Position numbers and translations under genes: made by a program
Shown here: positions 17,144-23,568 of the stretch, piece by piece
Layout of the letters: the number at the start of each line of letters is the position of its first letter
Position numbering within the stretch: the stretch's first letter is position 1
Notes under the pieces: generated by a model
The model's input: only the letters and a program-made list of their open reading frames with translations
The model's database searches: none
What the model was told of the DNA's origin: nothing
Assembly: GCA_023410645.1 (NCBI GenBank)
Contig: JAEYPQ010000054.1
Coordinates: 1-23,568 of the forward strand
Length of the DNA: 23,568 nucleotides
Source: Bacillota bacterium
GTDB lineage: Bacteria > Bacillota > Clostridia > TANB77 > CAG-465
Reading direction: 5' to 3'

Positions 17144-18928
17144 ATGAGTGTAAAATATGTAGACAATGAAGGAAATGTATATGAAGGGGAATATGAATTA
17201 GGTGTGGCAAGACATACGGCATCACATATACTTGCTCAAGCAGTAAAAAGATTATATAAAGATGTAAAGCTTGCAATTGGACCTTCAATTGAAACTGGTT
17301 TTTACTATGATTTTGATAACCTAGATATAAAACAAGAAGATTTAGAAAAAATTGAAGAAGAAATGAAAAGAATAATTAAGGAAAATCTTAAAATAGAATC
17401 ATTTTCTCTACCTAGAGAAGAAGCTCTAAAACTTATGAAAAATGAACCATATAAAACAGAACTTATAAATGATCTATCAGATGATAAGAAAATAACTTTT
17501 TTCAAACAAGGTGAATTTACTGATATGTGCGTTGGACCTCACATGCTATACACTAAAGGAGTAGGAAAAATAAAACTATTATCTACAACTGGGGCATATT
17601 GGAGAGGTAGTGAGAAAAACAAAATGCTTACTAGAATTTATGGTACTGCATTTAAAACACAAGAAGAATTAGATAAAGATATTGAAGAAAGAGAAGAAGC
17701 AAAAAGAAGAGATCATAATAAACTAGGAAGAGAACTAGAATTATTTACAACTGTAGATGTAATAGGTCAAGGTTTACCTTTGCTTATGCCTAAAGGTGCA
17801 ACTATTATACAAACACTACAAAGATTTGTAGAAGATGAAGAAAGAAGAAGAGGATATCAATTAACTAAAACACCTTTTATGGCAAAATCTGATTTATATG
17901 CTTTATCAGGACATTGGGATCATTACAAAGAGGGTATGTTTGTACTTGGCGATGAAGCAAAAGATGATGAAGTGCTTGCATTAAGACCAATGACTTGCCC
18001 ATTTCAATTTATGATATATAAAAATAAACTGCATAGTTATAGAGAATTACCTTTTAGATATGATGAAACATCTACTTTATTTAGAAATGAATCATCAGGT
18101 GAAATGCATGGACTTACTCGTGTTAGACAATTTACACTATCTGAGGGCCATTTAGTTGTAAGACCAGATCAAGTAGAAGAAGAATTTAAAGGAGTACTTG
18201 ATTTAATTAACTATTTTATGGATGTACTTCAAATTAGAAATGATATATCATATAGATTTTCTAAGTGGGATCCAAATGATACAGATAAATATATCAATGA
18301 TCCTGAGGCTTGGGAGTCTACTCAAAAACAGATGAAGACAATATTAGATCATTTGGGAATTAATTACGTTGAAGCAGAAGGTGAAGCAGCATTTTATGGA
18401 CCGAAACTTGATATACAAGGTAAGAATGTTTATGGAAAAGAAGATACAATTATAACTGTACAACTTGATTTTGCACTTGCTGAAAGACTAGATATGACAT
18501 ATATAGATAAAGATGGTACAAAACAAAGACCTGTTATAATTCATAGATCTGCTATTGGTTCATATGAAAGAACACTTGCAATGTTAATTGAAAAGTATGC
18601 AGGAGCATTTCCACTTTGGCTTGCACCAGTTCAAGTAAAAATATTACCTATTGCTGATGCTCAAGCAGATTATGCATATGATATAAAAAGAAAGTTAGAA
18701 TATGCAGGATATAAAGTGGAAGTTGATGATCGTGCAGAAAAAATAGGATATAAAATACGTGAAGCTCAAGTTGAAAAAATACCATATATGCTTGTATTAG
18801 GACAAAATGAAGTTGATAGCAATACAATATCTGTTAGATCAAGAAATGGTGAAAAAATCGATTCAATATCTTCTGAAGATTTTATAGCTAAGCTTGATTT
18901 AGAAGTAAAAACTAGTTTAAAGAAATAA
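17144..18928 (+). CDS. thrS: Threonyl-tRNA synthetase lacking the N-terminal TGS domain
   Basis: This enzyme charges tRNA-Thr. Editing-domain metal/catalytic motifs are present: HTASH (24-28) and CVGPH (129-133). The zinc ligands of the active site are Cys285, His336 and His467, with the 51-residue Cys-to-His spacing of known enzymes. Class II motif 2 is the RNESSGEMHGLTRVRQF region, motif 3 follows HRSAIGSYERT, and the C-terminal anticodon-binding domain starts at about PVQVKILPI. At 594 aa it is shorter than the usual ~640, because the ~60-residue TGS domain before the editing domain is missing. The start is fixed by AGGAG and by the T-box terminator just upstream, so no longer N-terminus is possible. 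Controlled by the T-box. Confidence 0.96.
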   Translation: MSVKYVDNEGNVYEGEYELGVARHTASHILAQAVKRLYKDVKLAIGPSIETGFYYDFDNLDIKQEDLEKIEEEMKRIIKENLKIESFSLPREEALKLMKNEPYKTELINDLSDDKKITFFKQGEFTDMCVGPHMLYTKGVGKIKLLSTTGAYWRGSEKNKMLTRIYGTAFKTQEELDKDIEEREEAKRRDHNKLGRELELFTTVDVIGQGLPLLMPKGATIIQTLQRFVEDEERRRGYQLTKTPFMAKSDLYALSGHWDHYKEGMFVLGDEAKDDEVLALRPMTCPFQFMIYKNKLHSYRELPFRYDETSTLFRNESSGEMHGLTRVRQFTLSEGHLVVRPDQVEEEFKGVLDLINYFMDVLQIRNDISYRFSKWDPNDTDKYINDPEAWESTQKQMKTILDHLGINYVEAEGEAAFYGPKLDIQGKNVYGKEDTIITVQLDFALAERLDMTYIDKDGTKQRPVIIHRSAIGSYERTLAMLIEKYAGAFPLWLAPVQVKILPIADAQADYAYDIKRKLEYAGYKVEVDDRAEKIGYKIREAQVEKIPYMLVLGQNEVDSNTISVRSRNGEKIDSISSEDFIAKLDLEVKTSLKK

Positions 18929-18972
18929 TTTATATATAGAAATATAAAATTTTGTTTCGCATATAATAATTA

Positions 18973-19008
18973 TGAAGTAAAGTACTTTTATGTATTTTAC
19001 TTCATTTT
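18973..19008 (+). terminator. Terminator after thrS
   Basis: TGAAGTAAAGTAC (18973-18985) pairs with GTATTTTACTTCA (18992-19004), with one G-T pair and a 6-nt loop, then TTTT at 19005-19008. It separates thrS from sodA. Confidence 0.75.
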
Positions 19009-19077
19009 GCGTTATACTAGAATAAAATATATCAAAAAACATATATTATATACTAAGTGAAAGGGGAGAATTTAAAA

Positions 19078-19713
19078 GTGAATGAACATTATCCGTTTAA
19101 ATTGATTCCATTACCATATCCATATAATGCATTGGAACCATATATTGATGAAGAAACTATGAGAATACATCATGATAAACATGTTGGAACTTACGTTGAA
19201 AATTTAAATAAAGCTTTACAGGATCATCCTGCATATCATGATTGGTCACTAGAAATGCTATTATATAATATATATTCTTTACCAGCAGAAATACAAACAG
19301 CAGTAAGAAATAATGCAGGAGGTGTATTTAACCATAATTTATATTTTAATTCACTTGGAACTGAAAGGATAAATTCACCGGTTGGTAATTTTTCTAATGC
19401 AGTTAATAAAGAATTTGGATCTGCAGAAAGATTTTTAGCCGAATTAAAACAAAAAGCTTTAAGTGTGTTTGGTTCTGGTTATGCATATGTAGTAATAAAT
19501 AGAAATGGTAAATTAATGATTATTACTACTAAAAATCAAGATACACCACTTGAAATGAATCTTTACCCAGTTTTACCAGTTGATGTTTGGGAACATGCAT
19601 ATTATTTAAAGCATCAAAATAAAAGGGCAGATTATATTGACGATCTATTTAAAGTAATAAACTGGAATAAAGTAGAGGAAGTATATAATAGATTCTTTAA
19701 TTATAAAAAATAA
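19078..19713 (+). CDS. sodA: Superoxide dismutase, Fe/Mn family
   Basis: This enzyme dismutates superoxide to oxygen and peroxide, protecting an anaerobe from air exposure. The metal ligands are all present: His31 (MRIHHDKH), His86 (FNHNLYF), Asp169 and His173 (VDVWEHAYYLKHQNKRADY). At 211 aa the length is normal. I chose GTG at 19078, because GGGGAG (19063-19068) lies 9 nt before it; an in-frame GTG at 19057 would put the ribosome site inside the gene. Second-shell residues differ from E. coli (GGVFNH for GGHANH), so Fe, Mn or cambialistic use cannot be read directly. It is monocistronic, flanked by hairpins on both sides. No convincing promoter hexamers were found. Confidence 0.95.
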   Translation: MNEHYPFKLIPLPYPYNALEPYIDEETMRIHHDKHVGTYVENLNKALQDHPAYHDWSLEMLLYNIYSLPAEIQTAVRNNAGGVFNHNLYFNSLGTERINSPVGNFSNAVNKEFGSAERFLAELKQKALSVFGSGYAYVVINRNGKLMIITTKNQDTPLEMNLYPVLPVDVWEHAYYLKHQNKRADYIDDLFKVINWNKVEEVYNRFFNYKK

Positions 19714-19733
19714 ATTTAATATAAAAGTAAAAA

Positions 19734-19781
19734 GATAAATTCTACGGATTATAATTATATTATTTATCTGTAGAATTTATC
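19734..19781 (+). terminator. Hairpin after sodA (possible terminator)
   Basis: GATAAATTCTAC (19734-19745) is an exact inverted repeat of GTAGAATTTATC (19770-19781), and the 24-nt loop can partly pair. No T-run follows, so termination is likely but not certain. Confidence 0.5.
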
Positions 19782-19820
19782 AATATATTTAAGAAAATTA
19801 AAGTATTAAATTAAAAAAAC

Positions 19821-19849
19821 TTGACAAATATAAAAAAATATATTATACT
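19821..19849 (+). promoter_or_regulatory. Strong promoter of the initiator tRNA
   Basis: TTGACA (19821-19826), a 17-nt spacer and TATACT (19844-19849), 15 bases before the mature tRNA 5' end. Confidence 0.85.
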
Positions 19850-19864
19850 TATTAAGTAACACAT

Positions 19865-19940
19865 CGCGGGATAGAGCAGTTGGCAGCTCGTCGGGCTCAT
19901 AACCCGAAGGTCGATAGTTCGAGTCTATCTCCCGCAACCA
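19865..19940 (+). tRNA. Initiator tRNA-fMet (anticodon CAT), with encoded CCA
   Basis: A 76-nt cloverleaf. It is the initiator rather than the elongator because C1 faces A72 (no Watson-Crick pair at the end of the acceptor stem) and the anticodon stem ends in three G-C pairs (GGG...CCC) around CTCATAA. The acceptor stem is GCGGGA/TCCCGC, with TTCGAGT in the T loop. CCA is genomic. It is the substrate of the Fmt encoded at 7909. It is transcribed alone, with its own promoter and terminator. Confidence 0.98.
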
Positions 19941-19945
19941 TATAA

Positions 19946-19979
19946 AAAAAGCATTTCACAATCTTGTGAGATGCTTTTT
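19946..19979. terminator. Terminator after tRNA-fMet, likely shared with convergent gene
   Basis: AAAAAGCATTTCACA and TGTGAGATGCTTTTT form a long stem with one T-G pair and a 4-nt loop (ATCT), with an A-run on the left and a T-run on the right. It would also end the minus-strand gene whose stop is at 19988. Confidence 0.85.
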
Positions 19980-19987
19980 ATTATTTA

Positions 19988-20503
19988 TTAGGATATTTGA
20001 AAATATAAATATCCCACAATTGCAATTAAAATTAAAATTATTAATTTTATAAAAATATGTTCCGTATAAACGCTTTTAAAATCAAATTTTTGATCATATT
20101 TTATTCTATAGTGAATTCTAAAAATGAAATTTACAACTAATATTGAGAATAATATTGCTAAATCGAATAACAAAAGAATTACTTCTCCTAATCCAGCGAA
20201 TAAGCCTGTTGCTTGTTGAGATGCTATTTCTAAGTAAATTGCAAGTAACAACGATATTATAATTAGAATGGTTTTAAACTTAGTAAAAAGTATAAATTTA
20301 GTATTGTTTGAAGTTTCTGAATTTTTATGTGTTGTATTATTTTGTTTATAAACGAATGTAAGAGCAATTAAAATACATTCTATAATCCAGAAAATAGGGT
20401 TTATAATCCAATCAAATAAACCAATAAATGCAAGTATTAAGAGTATTGTAGCTGTAAATCCAAATATTATATTTAATAAATGATTTTTTAGAAATATTTT
20501 CAT
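19988..20503 (-). CDS. Small polytopic membrane protein of unknown function (171 aa)
   Basis: I do not recognise the family. It has about five hydrophobic stretches: FGFTATILLILAFIGLF, IFWIIECILIALTFVY, TILIIISLLLAIYL, VILLLFDLAILFSILVVNFIF and the C-terminal IKLIILILIAIVGYLYF. A polar, Asn/Thr-rich loop separates the second and third. The start at 20503 is set by AAGGAGG on the minus strand, 7 nt upstream. A longer frame reaching 20581 begins in sequence with no ribosome site and is rejected. It lies alone, convergent with the initiator tRNA and divergent from the prepilin-like gene at 20722. No catalytic residues can be named. Confidence 0.85.
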   Translation of the reverse strand: MKIFLKNHLLNIIFGFTATILLILAFIGLFDWIINPIFWIIECILIALTFVYKQNNTTHKNSETSNNTKFILFTKFKTILIIISLLLAIYLEIASQQATGLFAGLGEVILLLFDLAILFSILVVNFIFRIHYRIKYDQKFDFKSVYTEHIFIKLIILILIAIVGYLYFQIS

Positions 20504-20611
20504 ATAGTGCCTCCTTAAAAATATTGTACTACAAAAAAATATTAATTGCAATTTATAAAAATAAAAAATAAAATAGTACAATAAAATTATAAAAAATATA
20601 TTTCAGATTTA

Positions 20612-20640
20612 TTGACAATTTTTTTTATATAATATATTAT
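20612..20640 (+). promoter_or_regulatory. Promoter of the prepilin-like/FGE-like gene
   Basis: TTGACA (20612-20617), a 17-nt spacer and TATTAT (20635-20640). A closer TATAAT at 20628 is too near to pair with this -35. The leader to the ATG at 20722 is about 75 nt. Confidence 0.65.
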
Positions 20641-20721
20641 TATATAAAGTGGTGTGAAATAATAAATTTTCCAATAAATATATTTTTCTAAAATTTACAC
20701 TATTAAAAAAGGAGAATATAT

Positions 20722-22341
20722 ATGAAAAATGGAATTTCGCTAATTGTACTAATTATAACAATAATAATTATAATAATACTTGCAGGAGCAGTAATATTAA
20801 ATTTATCAAATAATAATCCAATCGATAATGCTAAAATAGCAAATTTGACACAACATAAAGAATCATTAGACTCAGCTATGACTCTTTATTTATCAAAACA
20901 AACTACAAAAACATTAGGGGAATATTCTGCAAGCGATATAATAAATGGAAAATCACCTGACATGCCTAAATTAATCGATACAGAAGATGGAATAAGTATA
21001 AATGGAGTATCTGTGTATTTAGTAAAAGAAGACGTAATAGCACAGGAATTAAATATTTCACTAGAAAATAAAGAAAATTCAAAATGGTATATCGATCCTT
21101 TAACTGGGAAATTTTATTTAGTTTATGATAATAAAGAAAGTTATGATGGTTATCTTGGAAATTATGATGAAGCAACAGGAAATCTTGAAAACAAAACAAT
21201 ATCACAATTTGTAATTGCAAAAAGTTTAAATGATTATGATGAAATAAAAGGTGTTAACAGACCTAGGCTTGTAGCTGGAATGAAACCAATAAAATGGGAT
21301 ACAAGTGGAAATGTTGTGGAAACAAATGAAAATGATCCAGAATGGTATGATTATACATCAAAAAAATGGGCAAATGCAAGAACAGAAGATGGAAGCATGT
21401 GGGTATGGATACCAAAATATGAGTATAAGATGCAAACTTCTCATACAAGTAATGCGCAAATAATAGATGTAAAGTTTATGATAGGTACAAATAGCGTTGG
21501 ATCAGATGGTTATACAATACATCCTGCCTTTAGATTTGGGTATGAAGATTTATCAGGAATATGGGTAGCTAAATTTGAAGCAAGTGGAAATACCAGTTCA
21601 ATAGATATTAAACCAGGTGTTGCATCTCTTAGAAATTTAACAATGGATTCTATGTTTGCTGCATGTAGGAATATGGAAGAAAATTTAAGATATGGTTGGG
21701 GAAGCACAGGAAAATCAATAGACACCCACCTTATGAAAAATATTGAATGGGGTGCAGTAGCATATTTATCTAGTAGTACATATGGTAAAACAGGAGAAAT
21801 ATGGATAAATCCAAATAGTAATTATTTGACAGGACAAGCGGGTTCAAGTGTAAATTCTAGTGGAACAACATCTACAAATGGATACAATACAGCAAATGGA
21901 GTGAATGCATCAACAACTGGTAATGTATATGGAATATATGATATGAGTGGTGGTGCATTAGAATATGTTGCAGCATATATTAACAATAACAATATAAATT
22001 TAACTGCATATGGACAAACTTTATTGGATGCTGATTCAAGATATAAAGATGTATATTCAATTGGAGCTAGTGATACAAGACCATTAAATTATTTATCTAA
22101 TGCACATAAAAAAGGTGATGCTGTGTATGAAACTTCGGTTAACCCCGAAAGTGATGGTTCTTCTTGGTATGAAGACATGTCATATATGCCTTATACTTAT
22201 TTTCCATTTTTTATACGTGGTGGTTATTATAACAATTCTAATTTTGCAGGAATATTTGCATATTGTGATTATACAGCAGGAAGTCCTTATGAAGGTGCAA
22301 GCTTTAGACCAGTACTTGTAATTTCAAGTGTGCAAGAGTAA
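20722..22341 (+). CDS. Prepilin-like secreted protein with C-terminal FGE-sulfatase/C-type-lectin-like domain
   Basis: GGAG (20711-20714) lies 7 nt before the ATG. The N-terminus is a minimal prepilin-like signal: MKNG, then Ile5 and a hydrophobic helix (5-26), again without the usual Glu at +5. The module after it (NNNPIDNAK, then a WYIDPLTGKFY strand near 120) has the same layout as in the giant gene at 2732, so I infer a common anchor/export part. The C-terminal ~300 residues carry motifs of the formylglycine-generating-enzyme/SUMF-type C-type-lectin fold: VYGIYDMSGGALEYVA, then RGGYYNNSNFAGIF (from Arg499) and FRPVLVIS at the end. That fold is also used by targets of diversity-generating retroelements. 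I do not assign enzyme activity; no catalytic Cys pair is evident. Function unknown, probably surface display or ligand binding. Confidence 0.85.
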   Translation: MKNGISLIVLIITIIIIIILAGAVILNLSNNNPIDNAKIANLTQHKESLDSAMTLYLSKQTTKTLGEYSASDIINGKSPDMPKLIDTEDGISINGVSVYLVKEDVIAQELNISLENKENSKWYIDPLTGKFYLVYDNKESYDGYLGNYDEATGNLENKTISQFVIAKSLNDYDEIKGVNRPRLVAGMKPIKWDTSGNVVETNENDPEWYDYTSKKWANARTEDGSMWVWIPKYEYKMQTSHTSNAQIIDVKFMIGTNSVGSDGYTIHPAFRFGYEDLSGIWVAKFEASGNTSSIDIKPGVASLRNLTMDSMFAACRNMEENLRYGWGSTGKSIDTHLMKNIEWGAVAYLSSSTYGKTGEIWINPNSNYLTGQAGSSVNSSGTTSTNGYNTANGVNASTTGNVYGIYDMSGGALEYVAAYINNNNINLTAYGQTLLDADSRYKDVYSIGASDTRPLNYLSNAHKKGDAVYETSVNPESDGSSWYEDMSYMPYTYFPFFIRGGYYNNSNFAGIFAYCDYTAGSPYEGASFRPVLVISSVQE

Positions 22342-22419
22342 TTTTAATTTATAATATTAAATATTATATTAATTAAATACTACATAAATCTTATATATTT
22401 AAATATAGTTTTTATATGT

Positions 22420-22455
22420 ATACTGGCTAATTTATTAGCCAGTATGTTTTTGTTT
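22420..22455 (+). terminator. Terminator after the prepilin-like gene
   Basis: ATACTGGCTAA (22420-22430) is an exact inverted repeat of TTAGCCAGTAT (22435-22445), with a 4-nt loop, followed by GTTTTTGTTT. Confidence 0.9.
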
Positions 22456-22850
22456 AGTAATCCCCCAAATATTCTGGGGACCTTCGAAGCTTTGGAATCT
22501 GAGTAAACAATAAAAACCATTTCTATATATTGGTATGTGAAGATCATATATCTATTAATGTTAATTTTTTAAAAGTCATCTATATTAGTATTTATGAGAT
22601 ACTTATATGGAAAAAGGATCATTAATGATAAATTAAAGATATTGAAATATGAAATGCAAGAATAACATTTTTTACAAGAACTTGCTTATAAGTCAGTGGA
22701 ATTAAAATAATATGAGAATAGTAATTATGTAATTGAATAGTAAAAGGAAGAAATGACAAAAATCAATATAACAAAAAAGGAATATGAAGACTACTTTATT
22801 GCCTAATTGGAGCTTTTAAGGTGCTAATAATTGTTAGATAATTAAGTAAA
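22456..22850 (+). pseudogene. Possible decayed reading frame (low confidence)
   Basis: No intact gene lies here. One plus-strand frame (phase of 22441) reads protein-like between stops: PPNILGTFEALESE, KRIINDKLKILKYEMQE, HFLQELAYKSVELK and KEEMTKINITKKEYEDYFIA. The interrupting codons are TAA or TAG, never TGA, and each sits where Gln (CAA/CAG) would be plausible, as C-to-T decay would produce. However, the sequence is so AT-rich that this many TAA codons is near what chance gives, and I recognise no family. It could equally be non-coding sequence. A small hairpin (CCCCA/TGGGG) at 22464-22480 is unexplained. Confidence 0.25.
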
Positions 22851-22889
22851 CTTTAATACAAAAATAAAAAAATATCTATTTTTATATTC

Positions 22890-22916
22890 ACAATAAATTA
22901 AAAATTTCATATAGTA
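22890..22916 (+). promoter_or_regulatory. Sigma-K-like (mother-cell) promoter candidate
   Basis: AC (22890-22891), 16 nt, then CATATAGTA (22908-22916) fits the sigma-K pattern AC-N16-CATANNNTA. It lies upstream of a collagen-like protein of the exosporium type, for which mother-cell control is usual. The AT-rich background makes chance matches likely. Confidence 0.35.
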
Positions 22917-22923
22917 TATAAAG

Positions 22924-22976
22924 TACCTATATTTATATAAGGGACAACTATCGAAAAATAAGCAAGAATATAGGTA
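22924..22976 (+). repeat. 10-bp inverted repeat in the collagen-gene leader
   Basis: TACCTATATT (22924-22933) is an exact inverted repeat of AATATAGGTA (22967-22976), 33 nt apart, just upstream of the ribosome site AGGAAG (22993-22998). It could be an RNA stem in the leader or an operator. Confidence 0.6.
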
Positions 22977-23008
22977 ATTTAATTTATATGAAAGGAAGAT
23001 TAAGTTAT

Positions 23009-23568
23009 ATGAGTAATATTGCTCTTCAAATTGAAAGACAAGCAATAGGATCAATTGTCGTTGGAGCAAATGTAATTTTTGATTCAATTGTATATTCTGC
23101 CGGAAATATTAGCTATAACAGTTTAACTGGTGTTATAACATTTAATGAGCCCGGAAGATATGTAATTAATTGGTGGGTTGCAACACAAACTACAACTTCT
23201 AATATAGGTGTAGTTTTTTCACTTTCATCTTCACAAGGTGACTTGCTTGAAGGTAATAGTCCAAATAAAGTCGGTCAAGTGTATGGAGTAGGAATCATTG
23301 ATGTAATTTCTGCACCGGTTACTTTATCTTTAATTAATGGAAGCACAGCTACTGTATTTCTAGCATCTCAAGTTCCTTTAAAAGCAACTTTAGTTGTTGT
23401 TGAAGATGATATTCCGGAAACAGGTCCGACAGGTCCGACTGGAGCAACAGGTCCAACAGGAGCAGATGGAGCAACAGGTCCAACAGGTCCGACAGGAGCA
23501 GATGGATTAATAGGTCCAACAGGTCCGACAGGTCCAACAGGCCCAACAGGAGCAGATGGATTAATAGG
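23009..23568 (+). CDS. Collagen-like exosporium-type protein, 3'-truncated by window edge
   Basis: The ATG at 23009 follows AGGAAG by 10 nt. An in-frame ATG at 22988 precedes that site and is rejected. The frame is open to the window end (186 codons). The first ~138 residues are a beta-rich domain resembling the C1q/TNF-like jelly roll of BclA-type spore surface proteins (GVITFNEPGRYVINWWV, VTLSLINGSTATVFLAS). From 23423 the sequence is uninterrupted Gly-X-Y triplets (GPT, GAT, GAD, GLI), a bacterial collagen-like stalk that probably forms a triple helix. Thr in the third position is a common glycosylation site in such stalks. No signal peptide is visible, as expected for mother-cell-made exosporium proteins. 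The exact role and the C-terminus lie outside the window. Confidence 0.85.
   Translation, partial: MSNIALQIERQAIGSIVVGANVIFDSIVYSAGNISYNSLTGVITFNEPGRYVINWWVATQTTTSNIGVVFSLSSSQGDLLEGNSPNKVGQVYGVGIIDVISAPVTLSLINGSTATVFLASQVPLKATLVVVEDDIPETGPTGPTGATGPTGADGATGPTGPTGADGLIGPTGPTGPTGPTGADGLI
23423..23568 (+). repeat. Collagen-like Gly-X-Y triplet repeat coding tract
   Basis: Sixteen complete triplets starting with GGT/GGA/GGC, mostly GPT, GAT and GAD, with two GLI. At DNA level, blocks of GGTCCAACA and GGAGCAGATGGA recur, so the tract is prone to length change and to assembly collapse. It continues past the window edge. Confidence 0.95.

Noticed and set aside
19057..19713. sodA starting at GTG 19057
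   Set aside because: The GGGGAG ribosome site lies inside that extension; GTG 19078 has correct spacing.
19988..20581. Longer version of the minus-strand membrane protein starting at 20581
   Set aside because: AAGGAGG sits 7 nt before the ATG at 20503, and the extension is low-complexity with no ribosome site.
20722..22341. Active sulfatase-modifying (formylglycine-generating) enzyme
   Set aside because: Only the fold-type motifs are seen; no catalytic Cys pair is evident and the N-terminus is prepilin-like.
22441..22850. Stop-codon recoding (TAA/TAG as Gln) in this organism
   Set aside because: All intact genes in the window end normally with TAA, TAG or TGA, so recoding in the host is excluded.
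22342..23008. Diversity-generating retroelement template repeat or reverse transcriptase
   Set aside because: No near-copy of the variable C-terminus and no reverse-transcriptase frame were found in this stretch.

Overview
The window is very AT-rich and densely coded, with AGGAGG-type ribosome binding sites, consensus TTGACA/TATAAT promoters with 17-base spacers, a T-box leader and a PASTA-domain serine/threonine kinase. These point to a low-GC Firmicute, most likely an anaerobic, gut-type Clostridia lineage. The standard bacterial code fits every gene. This assignment comes from gene content and style, not from a database search.

Layout. (1) 1-7708: two tandem, same-strand genes for giant modular surface proteins. 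The first is cut by the window's left edge. The second is complete (1658 aa), with a prepilin-like N-terminus, a Gly-rich linker, a chain of Ig/CHB_HEX-like repeats and a C-terminal array of 190-aa repeats. Each gene is followed by a terminator. (2) 7852-13475: a housekeeping block with fmt, a DEDDh exonuclease, rlmN, a PP2C phosphatase and the PASTA kinase prkC, covering initiator-tRNA formylation, rRNA/tRNA methylation and cell-wall signalling. (3) 13485-14012, minus strand: a small membrane protein of unknown function, with its own consensus promoter. (4) 14294-16817: ruvB translationally coupled to a queH gene that is fused to a membrane-anchored extracytoplasmic domain. (5) 16851-19713: thrS under a threonine T-box (specifier ACU), then sodA. 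(6) 19821-19979: a lone initiator tRNA-fMet with its own promoter and terminator. (7) 19988-20503, minus strand: another small membrane protein of unknown function. (8) 20612-22455: a second prepilin-like secreted protein, ending in an FGE-sulfatase/C-type-lectin-like domain. (9) 22456-23008: no intact gene, possibly a decayed reading frame, plus a sigma-K-like promoter. (10) 23009-end: a collagen-like protein with an N-terminal jelly-roll-like domain, cut by the right edge.

How it fits together. The housekeeping core is flanked by a surface-protein repertoire. Three genes make, or probably make, surface proteins that share a prepilin-type or repeat-module logic but present different distal domains, and a collagen-like, exosporium-type protein follows. 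The most interesting signal is cassette exchange between the two giant paralogues. Their 948-bp shared region aligns without net indels, and their C-terminal connector modules are conserved, but the intervening binding-type modules differ completely between the genes while being nearly identical within each gene. The QueH-membrane fusion and the possible diversity-generating-retroelement-type C-terminus at 20722-22341 are the other two points to follow up.
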